Shown here in pieces: positions 1-5,782 of a stretch of 7,019 bases of DNA. Numbering within the stretch: position 1 is the stretch's first letter; every line of letters starts with the position of its first letter. This stretch comes from Syntrophaceae bacterium (GTDB lineage: Bacteria; Desulfobacterota; Syntrophorhabdia; Syntrophorhabdales; WCHB1-27): the NCBI GenBank assembly GCA_003165115.1, contig PLSJ01000432.1:1-7019 (forward strand). The letters run 5' to 3'. The notes beneath the pieces were generated by a model. That model did not search any database. It worked only from the letters and a program-made list of their open reading frames with translations, and was not told the DNA's origin. The translations under genes were made by a program, and so were the position numbers.

Positions 1-86
1 TCAGCGGCAAGTACGTCTAGAGAGCACGGCGAAACGTCGTCGAATCGCTCGGGCCGCACGGGGCGGGATACCACCCCCCGCTCCGA

Positions 87-112
87 CGCGACCGTTATGA
101 CGGTCTCGTTTT
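87..112 (+). terminator. possible + strand terminator hairpin at left edge
   Basis: GACCGT at 90-95 pairs perfectly with ACGGTC at 100-105 around the loop TATG. The stem can extend by two more pairs beyond one mismatch (87-88 with 107-108), and TTTT follows at 109-112. Just before it, 59-67 can pair with 77-85 (nine pairs, one G-U), a second GC-rich stem. The T-run lies on the + side, so it would end a + transcript arriving from outside the window; the minus-strand gene ending at 112 has no T-run after it. No convincing + gene end is visible in 1-86, so this is tentative. Confidence 0.3.
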
Positions 113-366
113 CAACACCCCATATAGAAGGGGGCCTCTACCAACTCGACCTCCTCGCAACCGGCCTCGGCCTTGTCGGCGAGGACCGAGAGCAGCCTCG
201 CGAAGCTGTAGATGTGCCAGGGACCGATGGACCGCACTTTCTGCCGGTTCTCCCAGTCCCACGTGCCGGCCTCGGCGATGGTGCAGGCCCTTCTCTCGCC
301 TGTCTCCCTATCGAGGACCGTAAGGCCGATCTTGTATTTCTTCCTTTCCTTTTCGCCGCCATCCAT
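112..366 (-). CDS. hypothetical protein, 84 aa
   Basis: I do not recognise this protein. It is small and soluble, with no signal peptide or membrane segment. A charged, lysine-rich start (residues 1-11) is followed by a strand-like stretch (KIGLTVLDRETGE), a Trp-rich middle (TWDWENRQKVRSIGPWHIYS) and an acidic C-terminal part that ends FYMGC. Cysteines lie at about residues 28, 70 and 84 and form no CxxC motif. The ATG at 366 has a good ribosome binding site (GAGG, about 7 nt upstream), which supports it as a real gene. It begins 24 bp after the stop of the amidohydrolase-like gene on the same strand, so the two are probably cotranscribed. Whether they work together is unknown. Open + frames across this stretch are arginine- or proline-rich shadows. 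Confidence 0.7.
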   Translation of the reverse strand: MDGGEKERKKYKIGLTVLDRETGERRACTIAEAGTWDWENRQKVRSIGPWHIYSFARLLSVLADKAEAGCEEVELVEAPFYMGC

Positions 367-390
367 GTTTCACCCTCGCGGATTTAATCG

Positions 391-1188
391 TCATCCGTTT
401 CCTGCGCGGTCTTCCGTGATCTTCTTATCGATCGCCACGATCACCCTCCGGAGCCGCTCCACCAGGTCGAGGACGTTCCGGGGGTCTGCCCTGAAGCCTG
501 TGGTTTTGCCCTCCACGATCCTGTAGTTGGCGTTGATCTCGATCTGGGCCGCCTCTATATTGAGGCTGTTCCTCGCAAAACAGGTGATCGTGCCCTCCGT
601 GGCGGCCGAAAAACGCTGGTTGAAAATCCTCGGCTCGAAGCCGGCGAAGACCTCTTCCATGACATCCCTGTAGCTCGGGCACGAGCATAGCGAGCGGGAA
701 GCGTGTATGATCCCCACATCGATCTTGAAGGGGCGCCGCGCTTCGCAGCCGTGGAGGTCGAGCACGAATTTTATGTGGTTCTCTTTTACCACCTTCTCCA
801 GGGCCTTTTTGTATGTCGTGCCGGCGTCGTTGTTCGGGTCTTCTTCGGTCTTGTTCTTCACAAACAGCACGTGTGCCCCGGTGAGGCGTCCAAGCACGAT
901 GGCGAGGGAGGACGTGTAGGCGTCCGCTTCCTTCCACACACCCTCGGCCGTCCTGAAGTGCTTGGCGCCGTGGGGCGCGGAAATCAGGACGGGTATGGAA
1001 CCTTTTATGTAGCCGTAATAGGGATCGGCCTCATCGTCGTAGTTTATCCGGGCGAACTCGATCTGTCGCATCTCATCGGTTATCTTCACGGCCGGCTCCC
1101 GGCAGTCCGCCTTCCCGGTCTCGGGGGGCAGACAAAACATTATCCCCGCCACGAGGACGGCTGCCATTATGCGTAACGGGCATTGCAT
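391..1188 (-). CDS. exported N-formylglutamate amidohydrolase-like hydrolase
   Basis: This 265-aa protein resembles the N-formylglutamate amidohydrolase superfamily of zinc hydrolases, which cleave formyl- or acyl-amino acid amides. Visible marks are SAPHG at about 70-74 (H73), a downstream acidic pair near E87/D89, NDAGTTY at 120-126, LDLHG at 143-147 (H146) and QIEIN at 215-219 (E217). H73, H146 and the acidic residues are the likely metal or catalytic ligands by family analogy. The N-terminus is a signal peptide: MQCPLR, a hydrophobic core at about 7-20, then GKA before D28 as the likely cleavage site. Export sets it apart from cytoplasmic HutG of histidine breakdown, and no hut genes lie nearby, so the substrate is unknown and may be a periplasmic peptide or amide. 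The ATG at 1188 has GGAG about 8 nt upstream. It heads a probable two-gene unit with the 84-aa gene. Confidence 0.72.
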   Translation of the reverse strand: MQCPLRIMAAVLVAGIMFCLPPETGKADCREPAVKITDEMRQIEFARINYDDEADPYYGYIKGSIPVLISAPHGAKHFRTAEGVWKEADAYTSSLAIVLGRLTGAHVLFVKNKTEEDPNNDAGTTYKKALEKVVKENHIKFVLDLHGCEARRPFKIDVGIIHASRSLCSCPSYRDVMEEVFAGFEPRIFNQRFSAATEGTITCFARNSLNIEAAQIEINANYRIVEGKTTGFRADPRNVLDLVERLRRVIVAIDKKITEDRAGNG

Positions 1189-1218
1189 GCCTTTCTCTCC
1201 ACGCGCAAACTATGTATA

Positions 1219-1247
1219 ATGATAGAAAAAAATGAGACCCTTTGCAA
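1219..1247 (-). promoter_or_regulatory. predicted sigma70-type promoter for the amidohydrolase gene
   Basis: Read on the minus strand, TTGCAA (1247-1242) and TATCAT (1224-1219) stand 17 bp apart. They match the -35 and -10 consensus at four and five of six positions. Transcription would start near 1212, leaving a leader of about 24 nt that contains the GGAG ribosome binding site before the ATG at 1188. Spacing and position are ideal, but this is a prediction from consensus only. Confidence 0.45.
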
Positions 1248-1271
1248 GTACCGGTGGGGGACCGGTAAATT
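1242..1271 (+). promoter_or_regulatory. possible promoter for the 168-aa gene sharing the TTGCAA box
   Basis: TTGCAA is its own reverse complement, so the box at 1242-1247 can also be read on the + strand. It is followed after 18 bp by TAAATT (1266-1271), four of six matches to a -10 box. The leader to the ATG at 1297 would be about 20 nt and would include GGAG at 1283-1286. A perfect TATAAT at 1215-1220 is an alternative + strand -10, but the sequence 17 bp upstream of it (TTTCTC) is a poor -35. Confidence 0.3.
1249..1267. promoter_or_regulatory. perfect inverted repeat, candidate operator
   Basis: TACCGGT (1249-1255), a GGGGG spacer and ACCGGTA (1261-1267) form a perfect 7-bp inverted repeat. 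Each arm also contains the palindrome ACCGGT, so the same six bases appear twice in direct orientation, 11 bp apart, about one helical turn. It lies inside the spacer of the predicted + promoter and just upstream of the minus -35 box, where a bound protein could control both directions. No T-run follows it, so it is not a terminator. The regulator is unknown. Confidence 0.45.
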
Positions 1272-1296
1272 AAGGTGAAAGCGGAGCGGATAACGT

Positions 1297-1803
1297 ATGA
1301 AAAAGGAAAGAAAGGCCCCTCGCGGCAGGATATCACGGGGGCGCGCGGTCCTGGATGAATTCATCGCCGCGTGCCTCGACCATGCCCAACAGCAATTAAC
1401 TACGGAAGGCGCGGCAAAGGGGACGGCACACTTCGGGTACGGAATGAAAGGCGAAGGCGACGAGCCGGGTATATGCCACTATGCGTTGACCCGGCAGGAT
1501 ACCGATAAGGCAGACCAGGAAATAGACGAGATCAGGGCCTACGCGACAAAGACGGGCGCCGAGGCGGTGAGCCTCGCCATGGACCTGGAGGCGGGCCCGG
1601 ATACGGAAGACCTTTTTCCGTCGTGCGACGGCGTGCTCCTGGTGGCGGCCGTTTCTCCGCACGGACAGGTCGGGGTCATGCGACCCTACACGAGGTCCGG
1701 CGGACGCATCGGTCTCGGGGAGCCAAGGATCATCGATCCCTTCGAGGCGCCGTTCCTCCAGGGCCTTTTCGAGACGACGGGCGCGAAAGGAAAAGGTGTT
1801 TAA
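1297..1803 (+). CDS. hypothetical protein, 168 aa
   Basis: I cannot assign this protein to a family. It has a basic N-terminus (MKKERKAPRGRISRGR), then a helical, Gln-rich stretch (about 17-36). A central part contains HFGYGM (45-50) and CHYALT (60-65), followed by a charged helix rich in Asp, Glu and Lys (about 67-85) and an alternating hydrophobic segment (GVLLVAAVSPHGQVGVMRPY). No signal peptide or clear membrane helix is present, so it is probably cytoplasmic. Cysteines at about 26, 60 and 110 form no metal motif. The ATG at 1297 is preceded by GGAG at 1283-1286 with a 10-nt spacer. It lies 99 bp upstream of the synthetase/acetyltransferase gene with no terminator between them, so cotranscription is likely and a helper role is possible but unproven. 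Confidence 0.7.
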   Translation: MKKERKAPRGRISRGRAVLDEFIAACLDHAQQQLTTEGAAKGTAHFGYGMKGEGDEPGICHYALTRQDTDKADQEIDEIRAYATKTGAEAVSLAMDLEAGPDTEDLFPSCDGVLLVAAVSPHGQVGVMRPYTRSGGRIGLGEPRIIDPFEAPFLQGLFETTGAKGKGV

Positions 1804-1884
1804 CAGCCGCCGGCATCACCGCGGCATTGCCGTTTCAGCATAAAGCCCGGCAAAGGCGGCCGGAACGTGTTGTTTGCGCTCTTC

Positions 1885-1890
1885 AGGAGG
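1885..1890 (+). promoter_or_regulatory. ribosome binding site that decides the start of the fusion gene
   Basis: AGGAGG at 1885-1890 is a full Shine-Dalgarno match, 12 nt before the ATG at 1903. The same frame is open from a GTG at 1867, which would place this site inside the coding region and add 12 basic/hydrophobic residues. The 1867 start has no purine-rich site before it, and the family normally starts close to the CoA-binding fold, so 1903 is preferred. Confidence 0.6.
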
Positions 1891-1902
1891 TGGCGCAAAA
1901 AG

Positions 1903-4566
1903 ATGGGCGACATTTCGAAAATGTTCAATCCCCGAACGATCGCCGTGGTCGGCGCGACCGACACCGCGGGTTCCATCGGCAGGGCGCTGCTCGAAAACCT
2001 GCTCACGCTGCCCGACTCACGCGTATTCCCGGTGAACCCGCGCAAGAAGAGCCTCTTCGGTATGCCGACGTTTGAGGCGTGCGCCGGCATACCCGAAAAG
2101 ATCGACCTCGCCATCATCGCGACACCGGCCCACACCGTGCCCGCGATCATCGAAGAGTGCGGGAAGGCGGGCGTGGAGGGCGCGATCATCGTCTCGTCGG
2201 GCTTCAGGGAGATAGGGCCGGACGGCTCGGCTCGCGAGGAGGAACTCCTCGAGCTGAAGAAGCGCTATCCCATGAGGATCATGGGGCCGAATTGCCTCGG
2301 CTTCATGAGGCCGCACCTGTCCCTGAACGTCACGCCCCTTCCCTTCAATCCCGCGCCGGGCAATATCGCCTTCATCTCCCAGAGCGGGGGCTTCGGCAGG
2401 GCGCTGCTGGACTGGGGCATGGATACGCACCTCGGCTTCAGCATGTTCGCCTCCCTGGGGTCCATGGTCGATATCGACTTCGGGGACCTTATCGACTTTC
2501 TCGGCTACGACCCGCACACGAGAAGCATCATGGTGTACATGGAAGAGAGCGTCGGCGACGTGAAGAAATTCATCAGCGCCGCGAGGGGCTTTAGCCGGAA
2601 CAAACCGATCGTGCTTCTCAAGCCCGCCCGCATGGAAGAAAGCAGGCAACCCCGCTCGCACACGGGATACCTCGCGACGAGCGACCACGTGTACGATGCG
2701 GTCTTCAAGAGGGTCGGCGTGGTGCGGGTAAAGAATGCGGAAGACCTCTTCAACACCGCGGGCGTGCTCTACTCCAGGCACCTCCCCAAGGGGCCCAGGC
2801 TCGTCGTGGTCACCAATGCCGCGGGCGTGGCTACGATGGCGGTAAACACCCTCGTTGAATCGGGCGGGGCGGCGGCAAGGCTTTCGGCCGAAAATCAGGA
2901 GAGACTGAAGGCCCTGATGCCTCCGTTCTGGAAAGAGCACACCTTTCTCGACCTCCTCCGGGACGCGGACGTCTCACGCTACGAGGAGGTCGTCACCATA
3001 TGCCTGGAGGACCAGGGGGTCGACGGCATACTCGTCGTTTTTACCCCCCAGGGAGTGGTGCAGCCCGACGAGCTGGCAAGGGCTATCGCCGCGCTGGCGA
3101 GCCGGGCAGGGAAACCGGTGCTCACCGCCTGGATGGGGGGCGGAGAGGTCCGTGGAGCCAGGGAGATCCTGTCCGCCAACAACGTCCCCACGTACCGTAC
3201 GCCCGAAGAAGCCGTAAGGACCTATCTCTACATGTATAATTACGACCGGAACATGGGGATCCTCCACGAGACGCCCGCTGACGTGACCGTCGACTCGGCA
3301 CCTCCCCTGAATGTGCTAAAGACGTTCGTCCGGAAAGCGCTCATCGAAGGACGGACCGTCCTGACCGAAGAAGAGTCGAAGAGGTTTCTCAACAATTACC
3401 GCATACCCTCCATCAGGACCCGGGTCGCTTCCGACGTCGAGCAGGCCGCGCACATTGCGAGGACCGAGGGGTACCCCCTCGTGATGAAGATCATCTCGCC
3501 CGACATCAGCCACAAGAGCGATGCCGGCGGCGTGGTCCTCGGTATCAATTCGGAAGAGGAACTGAGGGACGAATACGTCAAGATGATGGACAGGGTGCTT
3601 GCCTACCGTCCGGAGGCCTCGATTATGGGCGTCACCGTCCAGAAGATGATCGAGAAGATCGACTACGAGGTCATTCTGGGTGCAAAAAAGAACGAGGATT
3701 TCGGGTCGATAATCCTCTTCGGCATGGGCGGCATAGGGGTCCAGATCTACGGGGATTTTTCCATCGGTCTGCCGCCCCTCAACCAGACACTGGCAAGGAA
3801 GCTGATGGAGGAAACGAGGGTGTACAAGCTCCTCCAGGGCTACAGGGGGAAACCGCCGGCGGACCTCCAGATGTTGGAGCAGATCATCCTGAGCTTCTCC
3901 AACCTGGTGACGGATTTTCCCGAGATCGCGGAGATGGATATCAATCCGATAGCCTTTTCCAACGGCAGGCCCTTCGCCCTCGACGCACGCATCATCCTGG
4001 ATCCCCATTACGCGGCGGGGCCGCAGCCCCATCCCCACCTGATCATCAGTCCCTATCCTACGAAATATGTGACGCACTGGCGTATGTCGGGCATGGACGT
4101 CCTCCTGAGACCCATACGGCCCGAAGACGAGCCGCTCGAACACGAGATGTTGACGAGCCTGTCGGAGAAGACGCTGAAGGAGAGGTTCTTCCAGACCATC
4201 AAACACATCACCCACGAGATGCACGTTCGCCTGTGCAACATCGACTACGAGAGAGAGATCGCCATCGTCGCCGAGGTGAAGGAAGGCACCAAGCGGAGCC
4301 TCATCGGCATGGGGAGGCTGATCATGGAACCGGACCTGTTAAAGGGTGAGTTTGCCGTGGTCGTCCATGATCGCTTCCAGGGCAAGGGGCTCGGATTCAA
4401 GCTCGTCGATATGGTGATCGGTATAGGGCACGAGAAGGGTCTCAGGGAAATTTACGGCTTCGTCCTGTCGGAAAACGTGAAGATGATCAACATGTGCCGC
4501 AGGCTCGGCTGTTCGATACAGCCCCTGGAAGAAGGCATCACCAAAGTGAGCCTCGCCCTTCTGTGA
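1903..4566 (+). CDS. ADP-forming acyl-CoA synthetase fused to GNAT acetyltransferase (Pat/YfiQ-like)
   Basis: This 887-aa protein joins both parts of an NDP-forming acetyl-CoA synthetase to a C-terminal N-acetyltransferase, the architecture of the protein lysine acetyltransferase Pat (YfiQ/PatZ). In order: a CoA-binding Rossmann domain (about 7-110; NPRTIAVVGATD near its start), succinyl-CoA-ligase-like domains (about 125-425) with GPNCLGF at 128-134 and SQSGG at 159-163, an ATP-grasp domain (about 480-705) with HKSDAGG at 537-543 and DINPI near 679-683, and GNAT (about 730-887) with QGKGLG at 826-831 for acetyl-CoA and a likely catalytic Glu816. SHTG with His253 matches the phosphoryl-carrier histidine of active ADP-forming acetyl-CoA synthetases. 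As I recall, enterobacterial Pat lacks that histidine, so this protein may make or use acyl-CoA as well as acetylate proteins. It is cytoplasmic and full length. It follows the 168-aa gene by 99 bp. Numbering is from the ATG at 1903. Confidence 0.92.
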   Translation: MGDISKMFNPRTIAVVGATDTAGSIGRALLENLLTLPDSRVFPVNPRKKSLFGMPTFEACAGIPEKIDLAIIATPAHTVPAIIEECGKAGVEGAIIVSSGFREIGPDGSAREEELLELKKRYPMRIMGPNCLGFMRPHLSLNVTPLPFNPAPGNIAFISQSGGFGRALLDWGMDTHLGFSMFASLGSMVDIDFGDLIDFLGYDPHTRSIMVYMEESVGDVKKFISAARGFSRNKPIVLLKPARMEESRQPRSHTGYLATSDHVYDAVFKRVGVVRVKNAEDLFNTAGVLYSRHLPKGPRLVVVTNAAGVATMAVNTLVESGGAAARLSAENQERLKALMPPFWKEHTFLDLLRDADVSRYEEVVTICLEDQGVDGILVVFTPQGVVQPDELARAIAALASRAGKPVLTAWMGGGEVRGAREILSANNVPTYRTPEEAVRTYLYMYNYDRNMGILHETPADVTVDSAPPLNVLKTFVRKALIEGRTVLTEEESKRFLNNYRIPSIRTRVASDVEQAAHIARTEGYPLVMKIISPDISHKSDAGGVVLGINSEEELRDEYVKMMDRVLAYRPEASIMGVTVQKMIEKIDYEVILGAKKNEDFGSIILFGMGGIGVQIYGDFSIGLPPLNQTLARKLMEETRVYKLLQGYRGKPPADLQMLEQIILSFSNLVTDFPEIAEMDINPIAFSNGRPFALDARIILDPHYAAGPQPHPHLIISPYPTKYVTHWRMSGMDVLLRPIRPEDEPLEHEMLTSLSEKTLKERFFQTIKHITHEMHVRLCNIDYEREIAIVAEVKEGTKRSLIGMGRLIMEPDLLKGEFAVVVHDRFQGKGLGFKLVDMVIGIGHEKGLREIYGFVLSENVKMINMCRRLGCSIQPLEEGITKVSLALL

Positions 4567-4583
4567 AGGCGGGACAGCCTTTT
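4566..4583 (+). terminator. weak intrinsic terminator after the fusion gene
   Basis: AAGGC (4566-4570) pairs with GCCTT (4577-4581) around the loop GGGACA, and the right arm runs into TTTT (4580-4583). The left arm starts in the stop codon of the synthetase/acetyltransferase gene. The stem is only five pairs and the T-run is short. Its place in a 25-bp gap between two convergent genes is where a terminator is expected. Read on the minus strand the hairpin has no T-run. Confidence 0.4.
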
Positions 4584-4591
4584 CGCGTGGT

Positions 4592-4801
4592 CTAGAGGTC
4601 GAGACCTTCGATCATGCTTTTCAGCTTCTCCATATCGGAATCCTCCAGCATGGGGCGTATTGCATTGCGTGAGCCCCGGTAGAACTGATACCGGCACGTC
4701 ACGGGGTTTTTGCGGATATTGCCCTTATGGGACTGCCCTTTACGCACTTCCATCAGCCATCCGCCCGACGGGGCCCTCTCGACGTAGTCATACTTGCTCA
4801 T
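4592..4801 (-). CDS. hypothetical protein, 69 aa
   Basis: I do not recognise this small protein. It starts MSKYDYVERAPSGGW, continues with a basic middle (VRKGQSHKGNIRKNP), one Cys at about 36, then YQFYRGSRNAIRP, and ends in an acidic amphipathic helix (EDSDMEKLKSMIEGLDL). It has no signal peptide or membrane segment, and the basic middle could bind nucleic acid or an anionic partner. The frame is open back to an ATG at 4849, but the ATG at 4801 has a GAGG ribosome binding site about 6 nt upstream, while the longer form would add a poor 16-residue leader. It follows the kinase gene by 58 bp on the same strand. A GC hairpin in that gap has no T-run, so cotranscription is possible. Confidence 0.65.
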   Translation of the reverse strand: MSKYDYVERAPSGGWLMEVRKGQSHKGNIRKNPVTCRYQFYRGSRNAIRPMLEDSDMEKLKSMIEGLDL

Positions 4802-4841
4802 GTTTTTCCTCGGTAATCCAAAATCGTGCGACACCCGCAAG

Positions 4842-4855
4842 GCCGGCACTCCGGC
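4842..4855 (-). repeat. GC hairpin between the kinase and 69-aa genes
   Basis: GCCGG (4842-4846) and CCGGC (4851-4855) form a perfect 5-bp inverted repeat with a 4-nt loop, just after the kinase stop codon. On the minus strand it is followed by CTTGCGGG rather than a T-run, so it is not a standard intrinsic terminator. It could slow RNA decay or polymerase between the two genes, or mean nothing. Confidence 0.3.
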
Positions 4856-4859
4856 AGAC

Positions 4860-5657
4860 TCACTTCTTTCCCCCGAAGAGGAGGGATTCGATGAACCAGC
4901 CCGCGCGATGCATCAACCCTCTCGCCGTCCCGGCGCGTGCCATTGCCCCGGTCATATCATGGCCCGAGAGGCGGGCATACGTCTTCAGGAACAAAGCCTT
5001 CTCCATCCGGCTCACGCGCAGCCGGCCCTGCCTCTCCATCTTCTCGGTGAACCGGCCGAGCCTTCGGACCATCGACTCCACATCGCCGGGGGCGAGGGGC
5101 CTTTTGGCCGCCCGGTCAAAGTCGAGAAGGATGAGGCGGTTTTCGCCCGTCACGAGGACGTTCATCAAGTGGAGGTCCCGGTGATAGACACCCGCCTGCT
5201 GCAGCCCCCACACAAGCTCGGCAAGGCGCACGACGGCCCTCATCCTCTCCCTTTTGCCGCACGTGTGGAGATATTCCAAGAGGCCCACCGCGTCTTCCTC
5301 GAAGAGCGTGACCAGGTATAACCTCTTCAGGACGAACAGTTTCTCGACCACCGCCGCGAATGGGGCCACCACGGGAAAACCCCTCTCCCTGAGAGAGAGC
5401 ATAATCTCCGCTTCCGAAAATACCCGGCCTGTGTTCAAAAAGAAAGGGCCTGTGAAGGCCCTGAAAAGGCCCCCATGCCTGTATGCCCTTATCGCGAGCT
5501 TATGTCCTCCCGTTTCGATGACCCTTATCCCGCCTCTTCCCCTGTCCGCGATCACACCCGCCTGCGAAAGGCCCCCTATGAGCGTGGCCGGATCGACGAA
5601 GGTGGAATAATAGAGGAGCGTGAACTTTCCGACCTCTCTTTTCTCGGGAACAGCCAT
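4860..5657 (-). CDS. Kdo/WaaP-family lipopolysaccharide kinase (KdkA-like)
   Basis: This 265-aa protein has the small kinase fold of the lipopolysaccharide kinase family (KdkA, WaaP/RfaP), which puts phosphate on Kdo or heptose of the LPS inner core at the cytoplasmic face of the inner membrane. Motifs in order: a glycine-rich loop (GRGG, 40-43), AIRAYRHGGLFR (55-66), close to the family's R-x-Y-x-x-GG signature, a helix-C glutamate (E82 or E84), a catalytic loop HRDLHLMN (159-166) with Asp161 as likely base and Asn166 as metal ligand, and LLDFDRA (177-183), where Asp179 replaces the DFG aspartate. The basic C-terminal helices suit a membrane-edge enzyme. Compared with the usual H-x-D-L-N loop it has His163 where Asn is common. 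The ATG at 5657 lacks a clear Shine-Dalgarno site. No other LPS gene is in the window, so the exact acceptor sugar is uncertain. Confidence 0.8.
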   Translation of the reverse strand: MAVPEKREVGKFTLLYYSTFVDPATLIGGLSQAGVIADRGRGGIRVIETGGHKLAIRAYRHGGLFRAFTGPFFLNTGRVFSEAEIMLSLRERGFPVVAPFAAVVEKLFVLKRLYLVTLFEEDAVGLLEYLHTCGKRERMRAVVRLAELVWGLQQAGVYHRDLHLMNVLVTGENRLILLDFDRAAKRPLAPGDVESMVRRLGRFTEKMERQGRLRVSRMEKALFLKTYARLSGHDMTGAMARAGTARGLMHRAGWFIESLLFGGKK

Positions 5658-5663
5658 GGTCTG

Positions 5664-5780
5664 CTACAGTCTAAACAATCGCGCCCGTTTTTTCCAATTA
5701 TCGCACACGTTGACTTTGGGGGGCGTCGGCACGTTCGCGGCCGGGCCGGTCTCACAGGGCAGGCACCATTTGCCTTGCCT
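5664..5780 (-). CDS. possible micro-ORF with CxxC, no clear start
   Basis: The 125-bp gap between the cytochrome b and kinase genes holds an open minus-strand frame. It reads KWCLPCETGPAANVPTPP, continues through another Cys (VNVCDNWKK) and ends at TAG (5666-5664), six bases before the kinase ATG. From the first Cys to the third, almost every codon ends in G or C, like the real genes here, which suggests coding. No ATG, GTG or TTG lies in frame before the CxxC. An ATG at 5769 is in the next frame and stops after five codons. It may be a tiny Cys-containing protein with a one-base error or frameshift, a decayed gene, or chance. Confidence 0.25.
   Translation of the reverse strand, partial: RQGKWCLPCETGPAANVPTPPKVNVCDNWKKRARLFRL
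5668..5697 (-). promoter_or_regulatory. possible promoter for the kinase gene
   Basis: Read on the minus strand, TTGGAA (5697-5692) and TAGACT (5673-5668) are 18 bp apart and each match the sigma70 consensus at four of six positions. Transcription would start near 5661, only a few bases before the kinase ATG. That would give a nearly leaderless mRNA and would fit the missing Shine-Dalgarno site. It overlaps the end of the possible micro-ORF, and both readings may not be right. Confidence 0.3.
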
Positions 5781-5782
5781 CG

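Noticed and set aside
703..1176. 157-codon + frame opposite the amidohydrolase gene
   Set aside because: The minus strand has a signal peptide, family motifs, promoter and ribosome binding site; the + frame has none of these.
1804..1902. Promoter or terminator between the 168-aa gene and the fusion gene
   Set aside because: Some GC repeats are present (GCCGCC near 1806, GGCGGC near 1855), but there is no T-run and no box pair with sensible spacing. Read-through is simpler.
1623..2075. 150-codon + frame bridging the 168-aa gene and the fusion gene
   Set aside because: Arg/Gly/Pro/His-rich frame-shifted reading of both genes, with no ribosome binding site.
2017..2940. 307-codon open minus-strand frame inside the fusion gene
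   Set aside because: It is antisense to a well-supported conserved gene, rich in His, Arg and Ala in a shadow-like pattern, and has no motif. Long antisense frames are common in GC-rich coding DNA.
3316..4224. 302-codon open minus-strand frame inside the fusion gene
   Set aside because: Also antisense to the ATP-grasp and GNAT coding region, with His/Asp/Arg-rich shadow composition and no recognisable domain.
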